Assembly (NCBI GenBank): GCA_050485485.1
Contig: JBJHBM010000016.1
Location: forward strand, 1 to 45,767
Source of the DNA: WHSO01 sp050485485
GTDB taxonomy: Bacteria; Pseudomonadota; Alphaproteobacteria; SMXQ01
Direction: 5' to 3'
DNA length: 45,767 bases
Shown here: in pieces, positions 1-11,264 of the stretch
Layout of the letters: each line of letters opens with the position of its first letter
How positions within the stretch are numbered: position 1 is the first letter of the stretch
Notes under the pieces: generated by a model
The model's database searches: none
Told to the model about the DNA's origin: nothing
The model's input: the letters and a program-made list of their open reading frames with translations, nothing else
Program-made: the position numbers and the translations under genes

Positions 1-471
1 TTCCAGGCGCGCGCCGTTGCCGCCCGCCGCGTCGAGCAGCGCCCGATGGGTCGCCGGGTTGAGCAGGCCGCGCGTCTCGTGCTGTCCGTGGATCTCGACC
101 AGCTCCGCGCCCACCTCGGCCAGCAGCCCGACGCTCACCGGCTGGTCGTTGACGTAGGCGCGCGAGCGCCCGTCGGCACCGAGCGTGCGGCGCAGGATCA
201 GGGGGCTGTCGGCGGCGATGTCGCGCGCGGCGAGCAGGCGCAGCGCGGGGTGGCCGTCGGGCAGGTCGAACTCGGCCGTGACCTGGGCGCGTTCCGCGCC
301 GGCCCGGACCAGGCCGCTCGCGCCGCGGTCGCCGAGCGCGAGGCCGAGGGCGTCGAGCAGGATCGACTTGCCCGCGCCGGTCTCGCCCGTGAGCACGCTG
401 AGGGAGCCGTGGAACGTGAGGTCAAGCCGCTCGATAAGGACGACGTCGCGGATCGAGAGCCGTGCCAGCAT
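1..471 (-). CDS. recN: RecN DNA repair ATPase, N-terminal part (cut by window edge)
   Basis: RecN is an SMC-like ATPase that acts in double-strand break repair in the cytoplasm. Only the first 157 codons are inside the window; the gene continues past base 1. The translation starts MLARLSIRDVVLIERLDL and carries a Walker A motif GETGAGKS around residues 27-34, followed by ILLDALGLALGDRG, the usual RecN N-terminal head. The ATG at 469-471 lies six bases after the stop codon of bamD, so the two are almost certainly co-transcribed; recN following bamD is a common alphaproteobacterial order. The coiled coil and Walker B cannot be seen here. Confidence 0.9.
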   Translation of the reverse strand, partial: MLARLSIRDVVLIERLDLTFHGSLSVLTGETGAGKSILLDALGLALGDRGASGLVRAGAERAQVTAEFDLPDGHPALRLLAARDIAADSPLILRRTLGADGRSRAYVNDQPVSVGLLAEVGAELVEIHGQHETRGLLNPATHRALLDAAGGNGARLE

Positions 472-477
472 CGATTG

Positions 478-1344
478 TCAGAATACGGAATTCCAGGCGC
501 GTCCGAGCCACGACCGGGTCTGCCGCGCGCCCGCCGCCGTGGGGTTTTCGCCGGTGAGCAGGGTGTAGGAATCGAGGTACCACTCGCTGCCCGGGAAATT
601 GTGGCCGAGGACGGCGGCGGTCTTGCGGGCCTCGTCCACGAGGCCGAGCGCAAGGTAGGATTCGGTCAGGCGGTGCAGCGCCTCGGGGACGTGGGAGGTG
701 GTCTGGTATTCGTCGATGACGACGCGGAAGCGGTTGACCGCAGCCTGATGCTCATGGCGGCGCGCGTACCAGCGGCCGATCGTCATCTGCTGGCCCGCGA
801 GCTGGTCGCGGGTGAGATCGATCTTGAGGGCCGCGTCGTTGGCATAGGCCGATTCGGGGAAGCGGCGCACCACCTCCTGCAAGGCGTCCATCGCCAGGCG
901 GGTGGTGGTCTGGTCGCGCTGCACGTCGGCGATCTGATCGTAATAGCAGAGCGCACGCAGGTAATAGGCGTAGGCGATGTCGCTGCTGCCTGGATGGAGT
1001 CGGATGAAGCGGTCGAGCGCGATGATGGCGTCGTCGTAGCGGTACGACAGGTAGCGCGCATAGGCCGCCATCAGGATCGCCTTGTTGGCCCATACCGAGT
1101 AGGGGTGCTGGCGCTCGACCTCCTCGAAGAAGCGGACCGCGGTGATGTAGTTACCCGCCACCAGCTGGTTCATGCCGGTGTTGTAGAGCTGCTCGACCGG
1201 GCGGTCGGGTTCCACCGTGGGCAGGCGCGGGGAGCACCCCGCCCCGAGGGCGAGCCCCACCACCAGCGTGGCGGCGGCGAGGGCGCGCGCGGCGCGGCGC
1301 CGTGCGGAAGGGCAGGTCGAGGAGGGGTATTCGGCAGGCGTCAT
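478..1344 (-). CDS. bamD: Outer membrane assembly lipoprotein BamD
   Basis: BamD is the essential lipoprotein of the BAM complex, which inserts beta-barrel proteins into the outer membrane. The 288-residue product has a basic N-terminus, a hydrophobic stretch at about 21-36 and a lipobox ending LGAGC, making Cys37 the lipidated residue. TPR-like helical repeats follow; segments such as AVRFFEEVERQHPYS and YDDAIIALDRFIRLHP are typical of the family. It lies between lpxC and recN on the same strand, with a 162-base gap from lpxC that holds a promoter-like sequence. No good Shine-Dalgarno precedes the ATG. Identity is clear from motif, length and context. Confidence 0.93.
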   Translation of the reverse strand: MTPAEYPSSTCPSARRRAARALAAATLVVGLALGAGCSPRLPTVEPDRPVEQLYNTGMNQLVAGNYITAVRFFEEVERQHPYSVWANKAILMAAYARYLSYRYDDAIIALDRFIRLHPGSSDIAYAYYLRALCYYDQIADVQRDQTTTRLAMDALQEVVRRFPESAYANDAALKIDLTRDQLAGQQMTIGRWYARRHEHQAAVNRFRVVIDEYQTTSHVPEALHRLTESYLALGLVDEARKTAAVLGHNFPGSEWYLDSYTLLTGENPTAAGARQTRSWLGRAWNSVF

Positions 1345-1405
1345 CGCGGCTCGTTCGGCGGCTGTCGTCGGCGGATCGGAACGGGCGGCGCCCGTCCGGG
1401 CCGGG

Positions 1406-1434
1406 AGTATAGAACATTGTCCGCGCGGATTGAA
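1406..1434 (-). promoter_or_regulatory. Probable sigma-70 promoter for bamD-recN
   Basis: In the lpxC-bamD gap the minus strand reads TTCAAT (1429-1434), a 17-base spacer, then TATACT (1406-1411). The -10 box matches TATAAT at five of six positions; the -35 box is weak (three of six). Transcription would begin near 1399, giving a leader of about 55 bases. This would let bamD and recN be expressed independently of the dcw operon upstream. Confidence 0.45.
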
Positions 1435-1506
1435 TCGTTCCGCGCGGCGGCGCTTTCCCTGGAAAAATAGCCTAAGAAACGGGAAGAAGCCGCGGCCGGC
1501 GGCGCC

Positions 1507-2469
1507 TCAGGCGCGGGCCGCGAGCGGCACGAAGGCGGCCGCGGGCGCGAAGGCGTCCACCGCGTCCTCGGCATGGTCGGGGACGTGGTCGGGCGAGGCC
1601 GCCATCGGCACCATCTCGTAAGCCGAGGGGTCGGCGAACAGCGCCCCCAGCAGACGGTGGTTGAGGGCGTGGCCGGAGCGCGAGCCGTGGAAGCTGCCGA
1701 CGATCGGGGCGCCGGCGAGGTAGAGGTCGCCGATCGAGTCGAGGATCTTGTGGCGGACGAACTCGTCCGGGTAGCGCAGGCCGGAGTCGTTCAGCACCTT
1801 GGCACCGCTCACCACCACGGCGTTGTCGAGCGAGCCGCCGAGCAGCAGGCCGGCCGCGCGCAGTGCCGCGACCTCATGCTCGAAACCGAAGGTGCGTGCC
1901 CGCGACACTTCTTTCTTGAAGGTGCCGTTGACCATCTGGACCGCATGGGACTGGCTCGCCACCGCGGGCGAGGAAAACTCGATGTCGAAGGAGACCGTGA
2001 AGGTGTCGGCCGGCGCGAGCGTGGCGTAACGGCTGGGCTCGCGCACTTCGACCGGCTTCAGGACCTTGATCGCCATGCGCGGCGCGTCCTGCTCGCGCAC
2101 GCCCGCGCATTCGATCAGGAACGCGAACGGCGCGGCGCTGCCGTCCATGATCGGAATTTCCGGCCCGTTGACTTCGACCAGCGCGTTGTCGATGCCGAGA
2201 CCGGCGAAGGCGGCCATCAGGTGCTCGACGGTGGAGATGGTGACGCCGTCCTCGTTGGCGATGGCGGAGCACAGACGCGAATCGACCACGCGCCGGAAAT
2301 CGGCGGGGATCACGGCCTGGCGCCCGGAAATGTCGGTGCGCTTGAAGCGGATGCCGCTGCCGGCGGGCGCCGGGCGAATCACCATGGTCGCCTTGACGCC
2401 GGAATGGAGTCCGACGCCGCTGCAACCGATGGGGTTCTTGAGAGTTCTCTGTTTCACCGCGGAACGCAT
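1507..2469 (-). CDS. lpxC: UDP-3-O-acyl-N-acetylglucosamine deacetylase
   Basis: LpxC is the zinc-dependent deacetylase that performs the first committed step of lipid A synthesis, so the organism makes lipopolysaccharide. The 320-residue product has the family hallmarks: GVGLHSG near residues 18-24, the zinc ligands His83 (TVEHLMAAFAG) and His240/Asp244 (RHKILDSIGD), and the catalytic His267 in SGHALNH. Length is normal. It follows ftsZ as in many Proteobacteria, separated by a 145-base gap with a strong hairpin. No convincing Shine-Dalgarno is seen before the ATG at 2467-2469. Confidence 0.97.
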   Translation of the reverse strand: MRSAVKQRTLKNPIGCSGVGLHSGVKATMVIRPAPAGSGIRFKRTDISGRQAVIPADFRRVVDSRLCSAIANEDGVTISTVEHLMAAFAGLGIDNALVEVNGPEIPIMDGSAAPFAFLIECAGVREQDAPRMAIKVLKPVEVREPSRYATLAPADTFTVSFDIEFSSPAVASQSHAVQMVNGTFKKEVSRARTFGFEHEVAALRAAGLLLGGSLDNAVVVSGAKVLNDSGLRYPDEFVRHKILDSIGDLYLAGAPIVGSFHGSRSGHALNHRLLGALFADPSAYEMVPMAASPDHVPDHAEDAVDAFAPAAAFVPLAARA

Positions 2470-2570
2470 GATGCCAACCGGTTGATGGGGACGGCTTACG
2501 GAAAACCGTCAGGGAGACGTTTACCAATCGCCTCCCGGTCCCTCAAATCAACATTTGTTTCAGAATGTTA

Positions 2571-2606
2571 CGGGCCGGGCCGCCGGTTTTCCGGGGGCCC
2601 GGCCCG
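2571..2606 (-). terminator. GC-rich hairpin between ftsZ and lpxC (attenuator or terminator)
   Basis: The bases 2571-2606 form a 16-bp stem with one mismatch, built on GGGCCGGGC / GCCCGGCCC and closed by a four-base loop (TTTT on the plus strand). It starts nine bases after the ftsZ stop codon. No run of U follows on the minus strand, so it may act as a processing or mRNA-stability barrier rather than a classic intrinsic terminator. A smaller inverted repeat AACATT/AATGTT (2550-2569) lies just downstream. Confidence 0.5.
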
Positions 2607-2614
2607 CGAGCGCG

Positions 2615-4441
2615 TCAGTTCGCCTGACGACGGAGGAAAGCGGGAATCTCGAGGAGGTCGTCCTCGATATCCTTGTCCTTGGCCGGCTGCGGCTCGAGAC
2701 CGCTGAAGCCCGCCTGGCTCGGTGCCGCCGGCTGAGCCGGGGGTGCGGTCTGGGGGGCGGGCTGGGCCGCGACCGGCGCCGGCGGCGCCGGCGGCTGGGC
2801 CAGGGGCGCCTTCGGGCCGGGGGCGGCTTCGGCCTTCGGCGCGGGGGCGCCGAAACGCGGTTCGACCGCGGCGCGCGGCGCCGGAACCGGCGGTTCGCCG
2901 ACGCCCGCCTCGCCGAACAGGCGCGCGCGGCCGGCGCCGGTCACCCGCTCGAACAGGCTCGGCCCCTTCTTGCGTGGAGGCTCGGGCGCGCGGGGGCGGC
3001 CGGCATTGACCAGCTCGGCCTCGGCCAGCGGATCGGGCCGGCGCACCGGGTAGGCGGTCTCCGGCGTCTCCGGCGCGGCTATCGGCGGCGGCGGCACGAA
3101 CGGCTGGTCGGCCCCGGCGTGGATGCCGCCCGCGAGCGCCCGTCGGGCGACCTCCTGGGCGAGCGGATCGACCGCCGGCCCGGGCTGGGCCGGTGCGGCG
3201 GCCTCGGTATACTGGTCGAGATCGAGCACCGGGTCCGCAGGACGCGGGGCCGGCTGGGCCGTGGCCTGAGGTATTGCCGGGGCCTGTGCCGGAGCCTGGG
3301 CGGTCGCCTGCATGGCTGCCCGGGCGGGCGCGCCGTAGCCGGCGGCGCTTGCGGCGGCGTTCGGGGGGATGACGAGGCCGGGACCGCCCTGGGCAGCGAT
3401 CCGTGCCGCCTCGCGCGCGCGGGTGTTGTCGTGCACCAGGCTGATGGTGCGCGGCTTGGGCTGGACGGCGGCATCCGCGTCGATGCCGGTCGCGATCACC
3501 GAGATGCGGATCTTGCCGTCGAGCTTCTCGTCGAAGGTCGAGCCGAAGATGATGTTGGCGTCGGGATCGACCTCGGAGCGGATGCGGTTGGCGGCCTCGT
3601 CCACCTCGAACAGGGTCATGTCCGGCCCGCCCGTGATGTTGATGAGCACGCCCTTCGCCCCTTCCATTGAGACGTCGTCGAGCAGCGGATTGGAGATCGC
3701 GGCCTCGGCGGCGGCGATGGCGCGGTTATCGCCCTCGGCCTCGCCGGTGCCCATCATGGCTTTGCCCATCTCGCTCATCACCTGGCGGACGTCGGCGAAG
3801 TCGAGGTTGATGAGCCCCGGCATTACCATCAGGTCCGTGACGCCGCGCACGCCCATGTTGAGGACGTTGTCCGCGAGTTGGAACGCCTGCGCGAAGGTGG
3901 TCTTCTCGTTGGCGATGCGGAACAGGTTCTGGTTGGGGATGATGATGAGGGTATCGACGTAGTGCTGAAGCTCGGCGAGCCCTTCTTCGGCGAGCCGCAT
4001 GCGGGTCAGGCCCTCGAACTGGAACGGCTTGGTGACCACGCCGACCGTGAGGATGCCCTGTTCGCGGGCGGCGCGGGCCACCACGGGGGCGGCGCCGGTG
4101 CCGGTCCCGCCGCCCATCCCGGCGGTGATGAACACCATGTTCGAGTGCTGGATGTGCTCGATGATGTCCTCGATCGCCTCTTCGGCGGCGGCGCGGCCGA
4201 CATCGGGGCGGGAGCCCGCGCCGAGCCCCTGGGTGATGTTGCGGCCGAGCTGGATCTTGCGTTCGGCGATCGACTGGGCGAGGGCCTGGGCGTCGGTGTT
4301 GCAGACGACGAACTCGACGCCTTCCAGGTTGCTGACGATCATGTTGTTGACGGCGTTGCCGCCGGCGCCGCCGACGCCAACGACGGTGATCCGGGGCTTA
4401 AGGTCGGGCTCCGGGTGCGGCATCTTGAAGTTGATGGTCAT
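2615..4441 (-). CDS. ftsZ: Cell division GTPase FtsZ with long C-terminal linker
   Basis: FtsZ is the tubulin-like GTPase that polymerises into the cytokinetic ring. The tubulin signature GGGTGTG sits at residues 110-116 and the T7 loop NLDFAD at 212-217. At 608 residues it is much longer than the roughly 380-residue E. coli protein. The extra length is a Pro/Ala-rich disordered linker (about 330-590) rich in PAPAQ-type repeats. The conserved C-terminal peptide, LLEIPAFLRRQ, is retained at the very end; this is what docks FtsA and other partners. Alphaproteobacterial FtsZ often has a long linker. The ATG has a near-perfect AGGAGG five bases upstream, the best ribosome-binding site in the cluster, which fits the need for high FtsZ levels. 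Confidence 0.98.
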   Translation of the reverse strand: MTINFKMPHPEPDLKPRITVVGVGGAGGNAVNNMIVSNLEGVEFVVCNTDAQALAQSIAERKIQLGRNITQGLGAGSRPDVGRAAAEEAIEDIIEHIQHSNMVFITAGMGGGTGTGAAPVVARAAREQGILTVGVVTKPFQFEGLTRMRLAEEGLAELQHYVDTLIIIPNQNLFRIANEKTTFAQAFQLADNVLNMGVRGVTDLMVMPGLINLDFADVRQVMSEMGKAMMGTGEAEGDNRAIAAAEAAISNPLLDDVSMEGAKGVLINITGGPDMTLFEVDEAANRIRSEVDPDANIIFGSTFDEKLDGKIRISVIATGIDADAAVQPKPRTISLVHDNTRAREAARIAAQGGPGLVIPPNAAASAAGYGAPARAAMQATAQAPAQAPAIPQATAQPAPRPADPVLDLDQYTEAAAPAQPGPAVDPLAQEVARRALAGGIHAGADQPFVPPPPIAAPETPETAYPVRRPDPLAEAELVNAGRPRAPEPPRKKGPSLFERVTGAGRARLFGEAGVGEPPVPAPRAAVEPRFGAPAPKAEAAPGPKAPLAQPPAPPAPVAAQPAPQTAPPAQPAAPSQAGFSGLEPQPAKDKDIEDDLLEIPAFLRRQAN

Positions 4442-4529
4442 GTGCGCCTCCTAAAACGAATCGCTGGCCATGTGGCCGGAGTTGAAAGGGGTGGGACGGG
4501 TGCTGGGCCGGTTGCTGAAGCGGTGACGA

Positions 4530-4600
4530 CGGACGCGGTCGTCCGCGCGTGGGCTGGGCCCCCGCGCGGGCGGATGACGGTGGCCGCCCCCCGGGCGGCC
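4530..4600 (-). other. Two hairpins in the ftsA-ftsZ gap
   Basis: The 187-base gap between ftsA and ftsZ holds a perfect 6-bp stem CGGACG/CGTCCG with loop CGGT (4530-4545) and a perfect 7-bp stem GGCCGCC/GGCGGCC with a five-base loop (4582-4600). They could separate the processing or stability of ftsZ mRNA from the upstream operon. No clear promoter was identified in the gap. Confidence 0.4.
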
Positions 4601-4628
4601 GAAGGCTCGGTTGCGGTCGGTGGTGCGG

Positions 4629-5900
4629 TCAGAAGTTCTCACGGAGCCATAGACCGAAGCGGCCGATCAGGCCGTTCGGCTCCTCTGCATGTGGACGGGA
4701 ACGGGCGGCGAGGATGGCGGCCGGGGCCTCGTCGGGGCGGCGCGCGGCGAACACCAGCAGCCCCGCGCAGGCGGCGAAGGCCGGGCCGCCGGTCGATTCG
4801 GCGAGCCCCGAGATGCGGAGCGGGCGGCCGCGGCGGACCTGCTTGTCGAGGATGTCGGCGGCGAGCTCGGGCACGCCCTGGAGCTGGCTCGCGCCCCCGG
4901 TCAGCACCACCCGGCGCCCGGCGATTCTGTCGTGGCCGGCCATCTCCAGCCGCCCGCGCAGCAGCTCGAAGATTTCTTCGAGGCGCGGGCGGATGATGCT
5001 CACCAGCATCGAGCGCGGCACGTGGTTGGCGTGGTCGCGGTCTTCCTCGCCCATCAGCGGCACGTCGATGATCTCGCGGTCGTCGGTGCCGGCGGCGATG
5101 GCGTTGCCGTAGAGCGTCTTCATGCGTTCGGCGTGGGCGAGCGGGGTCGAAAGCCCGCGTGCGATGTCGGCGGTGACGTGGGTGCCGCCCAGCGGGACGC
5201 TCTCGGCATGGACCATGTGGCCGTCGTAGAACACCGCGAGCGAGGTGGTGCCCGCGCCCATGTCGATCACGGTGGCGCCCAGGTTGATCTCATCCTCCAC
5301 CAGTGCCGCGAGACCGGCGGCATAGGGAGCGACTACGATGTCGGCGACCTCGAGGCGGCAGCGCGCAAGGCATGTGACCAGCGTGCGCACCGCGCCCATG
5401 GTCGCGGTGATGGTGTGCATCGAGACGCCGAGCCGGTCGCCGTACATGCCGCGTGGGTCGCGGATGCCCTTGGCGCCGTCGATGGTGTAGCCGACCGGGA
5501 TGCAGTGGATCAGCTCGCGGTCCTCCGACTGGCAGGCGAGTTGGCCCTGGGCCAGCACCTTGCGCATGTCGGCATCGCCCACCTCGTGGCCGGCGATGGA
5601 GACGTCGTAGTGGAGGATGCCGGAGCGCGGCGTGCCGCCCGACAGGTTCACCACCACCTCGTCGATGGTGACTCCCGCCATCTGCTCGGCGGCATGGACC
5701 GTGGCGAGGATCGCCTGTTCCGCCGCCTCGACGTCGGCGATCACACCGGACCGGATGCCGCTCGCGGCGTGGTGGCCGATGCCGATCACCCGGATCGTGC
5801 CGTCGTCGCCCAGGCGGGCGATGAAGCAAGCGATCTTGCTGGTGCCGATGTCCAGCGCGGCGATCAGCCCATCCTTGGGCTTGGCGAGACGCGTTCTCAT
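4629..5900 (-). CDS. ftsA: Cell division protein FtsA
   Basis: FtsA is the actin-like membrane anchor for the FtsZ ring. The product shows the phosphate-1 motif ALDIGTSKIACFIA near the N-terminus, the phosphate-2 segment VIDMGAGTTSLAVF and the adenosine motif VVLTGGASQLQGV. The C-terminus (RFGLWLRENF) is the amphipathic helix that binds the membrane. The ATG at 5898-5900 is preceded by GGGAAA. A GTG at 5913-5915 would add five residues and cannot be excluded. It lies between ftsQ and ftsZ in the canonical ftsQ-ftsA-ftsZ order. Confidence 0.96.
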   Translation of the reverse strand: MRTRLAKPKDGLIAALDIGTSKIACFIARLGDDGTIRVIGIGHHAASGIRSGVIADVEAAEQAILATVHAAEQMAGVTIDEVVVNLSGGTPRSGILHYDVSIAGHEVGDADMRKVLAQGQLACQSEDRELIHCIPVGYTIDGAKGIRDPRGMYGDRLGVSMHTITATMGAVRTLVTCLARCRLEVADIVVAPYAAGLAALVEDEINLGATVIDMGAGTTSLAVFYDGHMVHAESVPLGGTHVTADIARGLSTPLAHAERMKTLYGNAIAAGTDDREIIDVPLMGEEDRDHANHVPRSMLVSIIRPRLEEIFELLRGRLEMAGHDRIAGRRVVLTGGASQLQGVPELAADILDKQVRRGRPLRISGLAESTGGPAFAACAGLLVFAARRPDEAPAAILAARSRPHAEEPNGLIGRFGLWLRENF

Positions 5901-5927
5901 GCTTTTTCCCAACACTCGTGCCCCCGT

Positions 5928-6800
5928 TCACGTGTCCTTGGCGCGCCGCGCCTTGCCCTTGCCGGCGTCGTTCCGGGCCGGGTCCGGCGCGGTGCGGACC
6001 ACCAGCCGGTCGGGCAGGCGCATGTCGATGGCGAGGATGTTCCGCTCCAGGATGCGCTCGCGCGCGATCAGCTCGGCGAGTTGCGAGACCGCGCGCGCGG
6101 CGCCGTCCTCGGGCAGCTCCGCCACCGTGCCGTTGGCGAGCCGCAGGTCCCAGCGCCGGCCGGAAACCCGCACAATGGCGGCGACATGGGCGTTCACCGT
6201 GGGCCGGGCGCGCAGGATGGCGACGATGGTTTCGGCATGGGCGGCGGCGTCCTCGCCCACGACCAGCGGCAGGTCCGCGTAGCGCCCGAGGTCCTCGCGG
6301 GTCAGCACCGCCCCTTCGCGGTCGATCACCGCGAGCCGGCCGCCCGCCTGCCACAGGGCGAACGGCTCGCGCTCGACGATCCGCAGGTAGATGGTGTCGG
6401 GTAGGCGCCGTTCGACGGAGGCGGCGCGCACGCCCGGCAGGGCCTCGAGCCGGGCTTTGGCGGCATGGGGATCGAAGGCCAGGATCGGCATGTCGCGGGC
6501 GACGCCGAGCGCGGCGGTGAGGTCCTCGCGGCTGACCCGCGCGCGGCCCTCGACCAGCACGTTCTCGACCCGGAGCCCCATCCCGGCCGATACGCCGATG
6601 GCGGCCTGCTTGGCGACGGCGGCGATGCGCACGGCGCCGCCCGTGGCCAGCCAGGCGGTCGTCCCGAGGGCGGCGGCGACGGCGAGCGCGGGCAGGCCGT
6701 AGCGGATCGCGAGCCGCGCGCCCTTCGGCATCACGCGGCGGCGATGCGCGGCCTTGGCGCGGCGCGTGCCCTTCCTCGACAGCGGCCTCAGCGCGGGCAT
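5928..6800 (-). CDS. ftsQ: Cell division protein FtsQ
   Basis: FtsQ is a single-pass inner-membrane protein that recruits the FtsL-FtsB-FtsI-FtsW part of the divisome. The 290-residue product has a long, strongly basic cytoplasmic tail (residues 1-30), one membrane segment (about 33-55), a POTRA domain beginning LRVENVLVEGRARV, and the periplasmic FtsQ beta domain. The ATG at 6798-6800 is chosen because GGTGGAGGA lies seven bases upstream; a GTG at 6819-6821 has no such site. The start overlaps the end of ddl by 13 bases. Sequence is divergent, as usual for FtsQ; synteny makes the call firm. Confidence 0.93.
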   Translation of the reverse strand: MPALRPLSRKGTRRAKAAHRRRVMPKGARLAIRYGLPALAVAAALGTTAWLATGGAVRIAAVAKQAAIGVSAGMGLRVENVLVEGRARVSREDLTAALGVARDMPILAFDPHAAKARLEALPGVRAASVERRLPDTIYLRIVEREPFALWQAGGRLAVIDREGAVLTREDLGRYADLPLVVGEDAAAHAETIVAILRARPTVNAHVAAIVRVSGRRWDLRLANGTVAELPEDGAARAVSQLAELIARERILERNILAIDMRLPDRLVVRTAPDPARNDAGKGKARRAKDT

Positions 6801-7713
6801 GACGCGTCCTCCACCATCCACGACACCAGCGCGTCGAAATCGATCCCGGCATGAGCCGCGATCTCGGGGACCAGCGACAGCGGCGTCATACCGGGCTGGG
6901 TATTGACCTCGAGCACGTAAAACCGGCCCGGCCCGCCGCGCGTGTCGTCGTAGCGCAGGTCGGTGCGGGTGACGCCGCGGCAGCCGAGCGCGCGATGGGC
7001 GGCGGCGCCGATGCGCAGCGCCTCCGCGTAGGCTGTCTCGCCCACCGGGGCGGGCATCAGGTGCTCGGCCTTGCCCTCCGTGTATTTGGCTTCGTAGTCG
7101 TAGAACCGGCCCTTGGGGCGGATCTCGATGGCGCCGAGCGCGTGCTCGCCCATCACGGCCACCTGAATCTCGCGCCCCGGGATGTAGCGCTCCACCAGCA
7201 CGAACTCCCCGAAGCTCCAGTCGCGTGCCGCCGGCGCGTTGTCGCCCTCGAACACGATCTGCACGCCGACCGAGGAGCCCTCGTTGAGCGGCTTGATGAC
7301 GTAGGGCGGCGCGATCACGTGGCCGCCGACCACCTGCGCGCGCGCGTACACGCCGCCCTCGGCGCAGGCGAGCCCGGCTTCCGCGAACAGGCGGCGTGCG
7401 GTGGGTTTGTCCATGGCGAGGGCCGAGGCCAGCACGCCCGAATGGGTGTAGGGAATGCGCAGGAGCTCGAGCACGCCCTGGATGCAGCCGTCCTCGCCGA
7501 AGCGGCCGTGCAGGGCGTTGAAGGCGACGTCGGGCCTGGCCGCGACCAGCTCCGCGACCACGCGCGCGAGATCGAAGCCGACGTCGATCTCCGCGACCTC
7601 GTGGCCGAGGCCGCGCAAGGCGCGGGCGCAGGCCGCCCCCGACACCAGCGAGACCTCGCGCTCGGCCGACGGGCCGCCCATCAGGACGGCGATGCGGAGC
7701 TTGCGTGCGGCGC

Positions 7714-7717
<4 letters not shown>
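6788..7717 (-). CDS. ddl: D-alanine--D-alanine ligase
   Basis: Ddl is an ATP-grasp enzyme that joins two D-alanines for the tip of the peptidoglycan stem peptide. The 309-residue product begins with the N-terminal motif VLMGGPSAEREVSL and shows the ATP-grasp core PYVIKPLNEGSSVGV, the loop GREIQVAVMG, and the metal-binding end FYVLEVNTQPGMT. The GTG start at 7715-7717 shares bases with the TGA of murB, and a GGAGG lies six bases upstream. Length and motifs match the DdlB type. Confidence 0.97.
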
Positions 7718-10105
<2,388 letters not shown>

Positions 10106-10109
<4 letters not shown>

Positions 10110-11263
10110 GCGGCCGCCCTCCCCTGGTCGGGTCCGTCGCCGGGGAGGCGCAGCGCCACCATGCCCTCCACCAGGATGGCGAGGTTGCCGGCGGCGTCGG
10201 CGTGGCCGGCGGCGCGCGCGGCGCGCGCCATGGCGGCGAGGTGGCCGGGCTGCTCGACCAGCAGCTTGAGGCGCGCGGCGAGCAGGTCGGGCGTGAGATC
10301 GCCTTCGGGCACCGCCTCGGCGGCGCCGGCGGCGGCGAGGACGCGCGCGTTCACGCTCTGGTGGTCGTCGGCGGCGTGGGGGTAGGGCACCAGCAGCGCG
10401 GGCCGCCCGGCCGCGGTCAGCTCGGCGCAGGTCGAGGCGCCGGCGCGGCAGATCACGAGGTGCGCGCGCGCGAGCCGCGCGGCGAGGTCGGTGAAGAACG
10501 GCGCGAGCTCGGCCCGGAACCCGGCTGCGGCATAGGCCCCGCGCACGCCGTCGATGTCTTCGGGCCGGCACTGCTGGGAGAGGCTGAGCCGCGCGCGGAT
10601 GGCCTCGGGCAGGCGCGCGATCGCGGCCGGTACCACGCGCGAGAACACCGCGGCGCCCTGGCTGCCGCCGGTCACCAGCAGCTCGACCGGGCCGCCGCGT
10701 GCGGGCGGGGCGTAGGGCGCGTCGCGCATCGCGCGCACCGCATCGCGCACCGGGTTGCCGGTGAGCACCACCTTGGGGGCGTCCTCCGCGCGCAGCCGCT
10801 CGACGGCGGCGAACGAGGTGGCGATGGCGGTGACGCGCGGCGCGAGCAGCCGGTTGGCGCGGCCCATCAGCGCGTTCTGCTCGTGCAGCACCGTGGGCAC
10901 GCCGAGCGAGGCGGCGGCGAGCATGGGCGAGACCGCGGCGTAGCCGCCGAAGCCGATCACCGCCGAGGGCCTGAGCCGGGCCAGCAGGCGGTGCGACTGC
11001 AGCCCGCCGAGGGCGAGGTCCGCGACGCCCCGGATGCGCCCCATCAGCGAGACGCCGGTGACGCGCCCGGCGCGGACCGCGTGGGTGGCGACGCCGCCGA
11101 GCGCCCCCGACCAGGCGACGCCGCGCCGGTCGGTCAGCAGCGCGAGCGTATGGCCGCGCGCGCGCAGGGCCGCCGCCAGCGCCTCCGCCGGGAACACGTG
11201 CCCCCCGGTACCGCCCGCGACCAGGACGATGGGATGGCGCTGGGTGAGGTCGACCACGCCCAT
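10106..11263 (-). CDS. murG: Lipid II synthase MurG (GT28 glycosyltransferase)
   Basis: MurG transfers GlcNAc from UDP-GlcNAc to lipid I on the cytoplasmic face of the inner membrane, making lipid II. The 385-residue product has the N-terminal glycine-rich loop AGGTGGHVFPAEALA, the second loop FGGYAAVSP, the HEQNALMGRANR motif, GGSQGA, and the nucleotide-binding CRAGASTCAEL. All are diagnostic. The start lies one base after the ftsW stop codon. Confidence 0.98.
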
Positions 11264-11264
11264 G

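Noticed and set aside
46..1470. A 474-codon plus-strand reading frame
   Set aside because: It crosses recN and bamD on the other strand, both of which show clear motifs.
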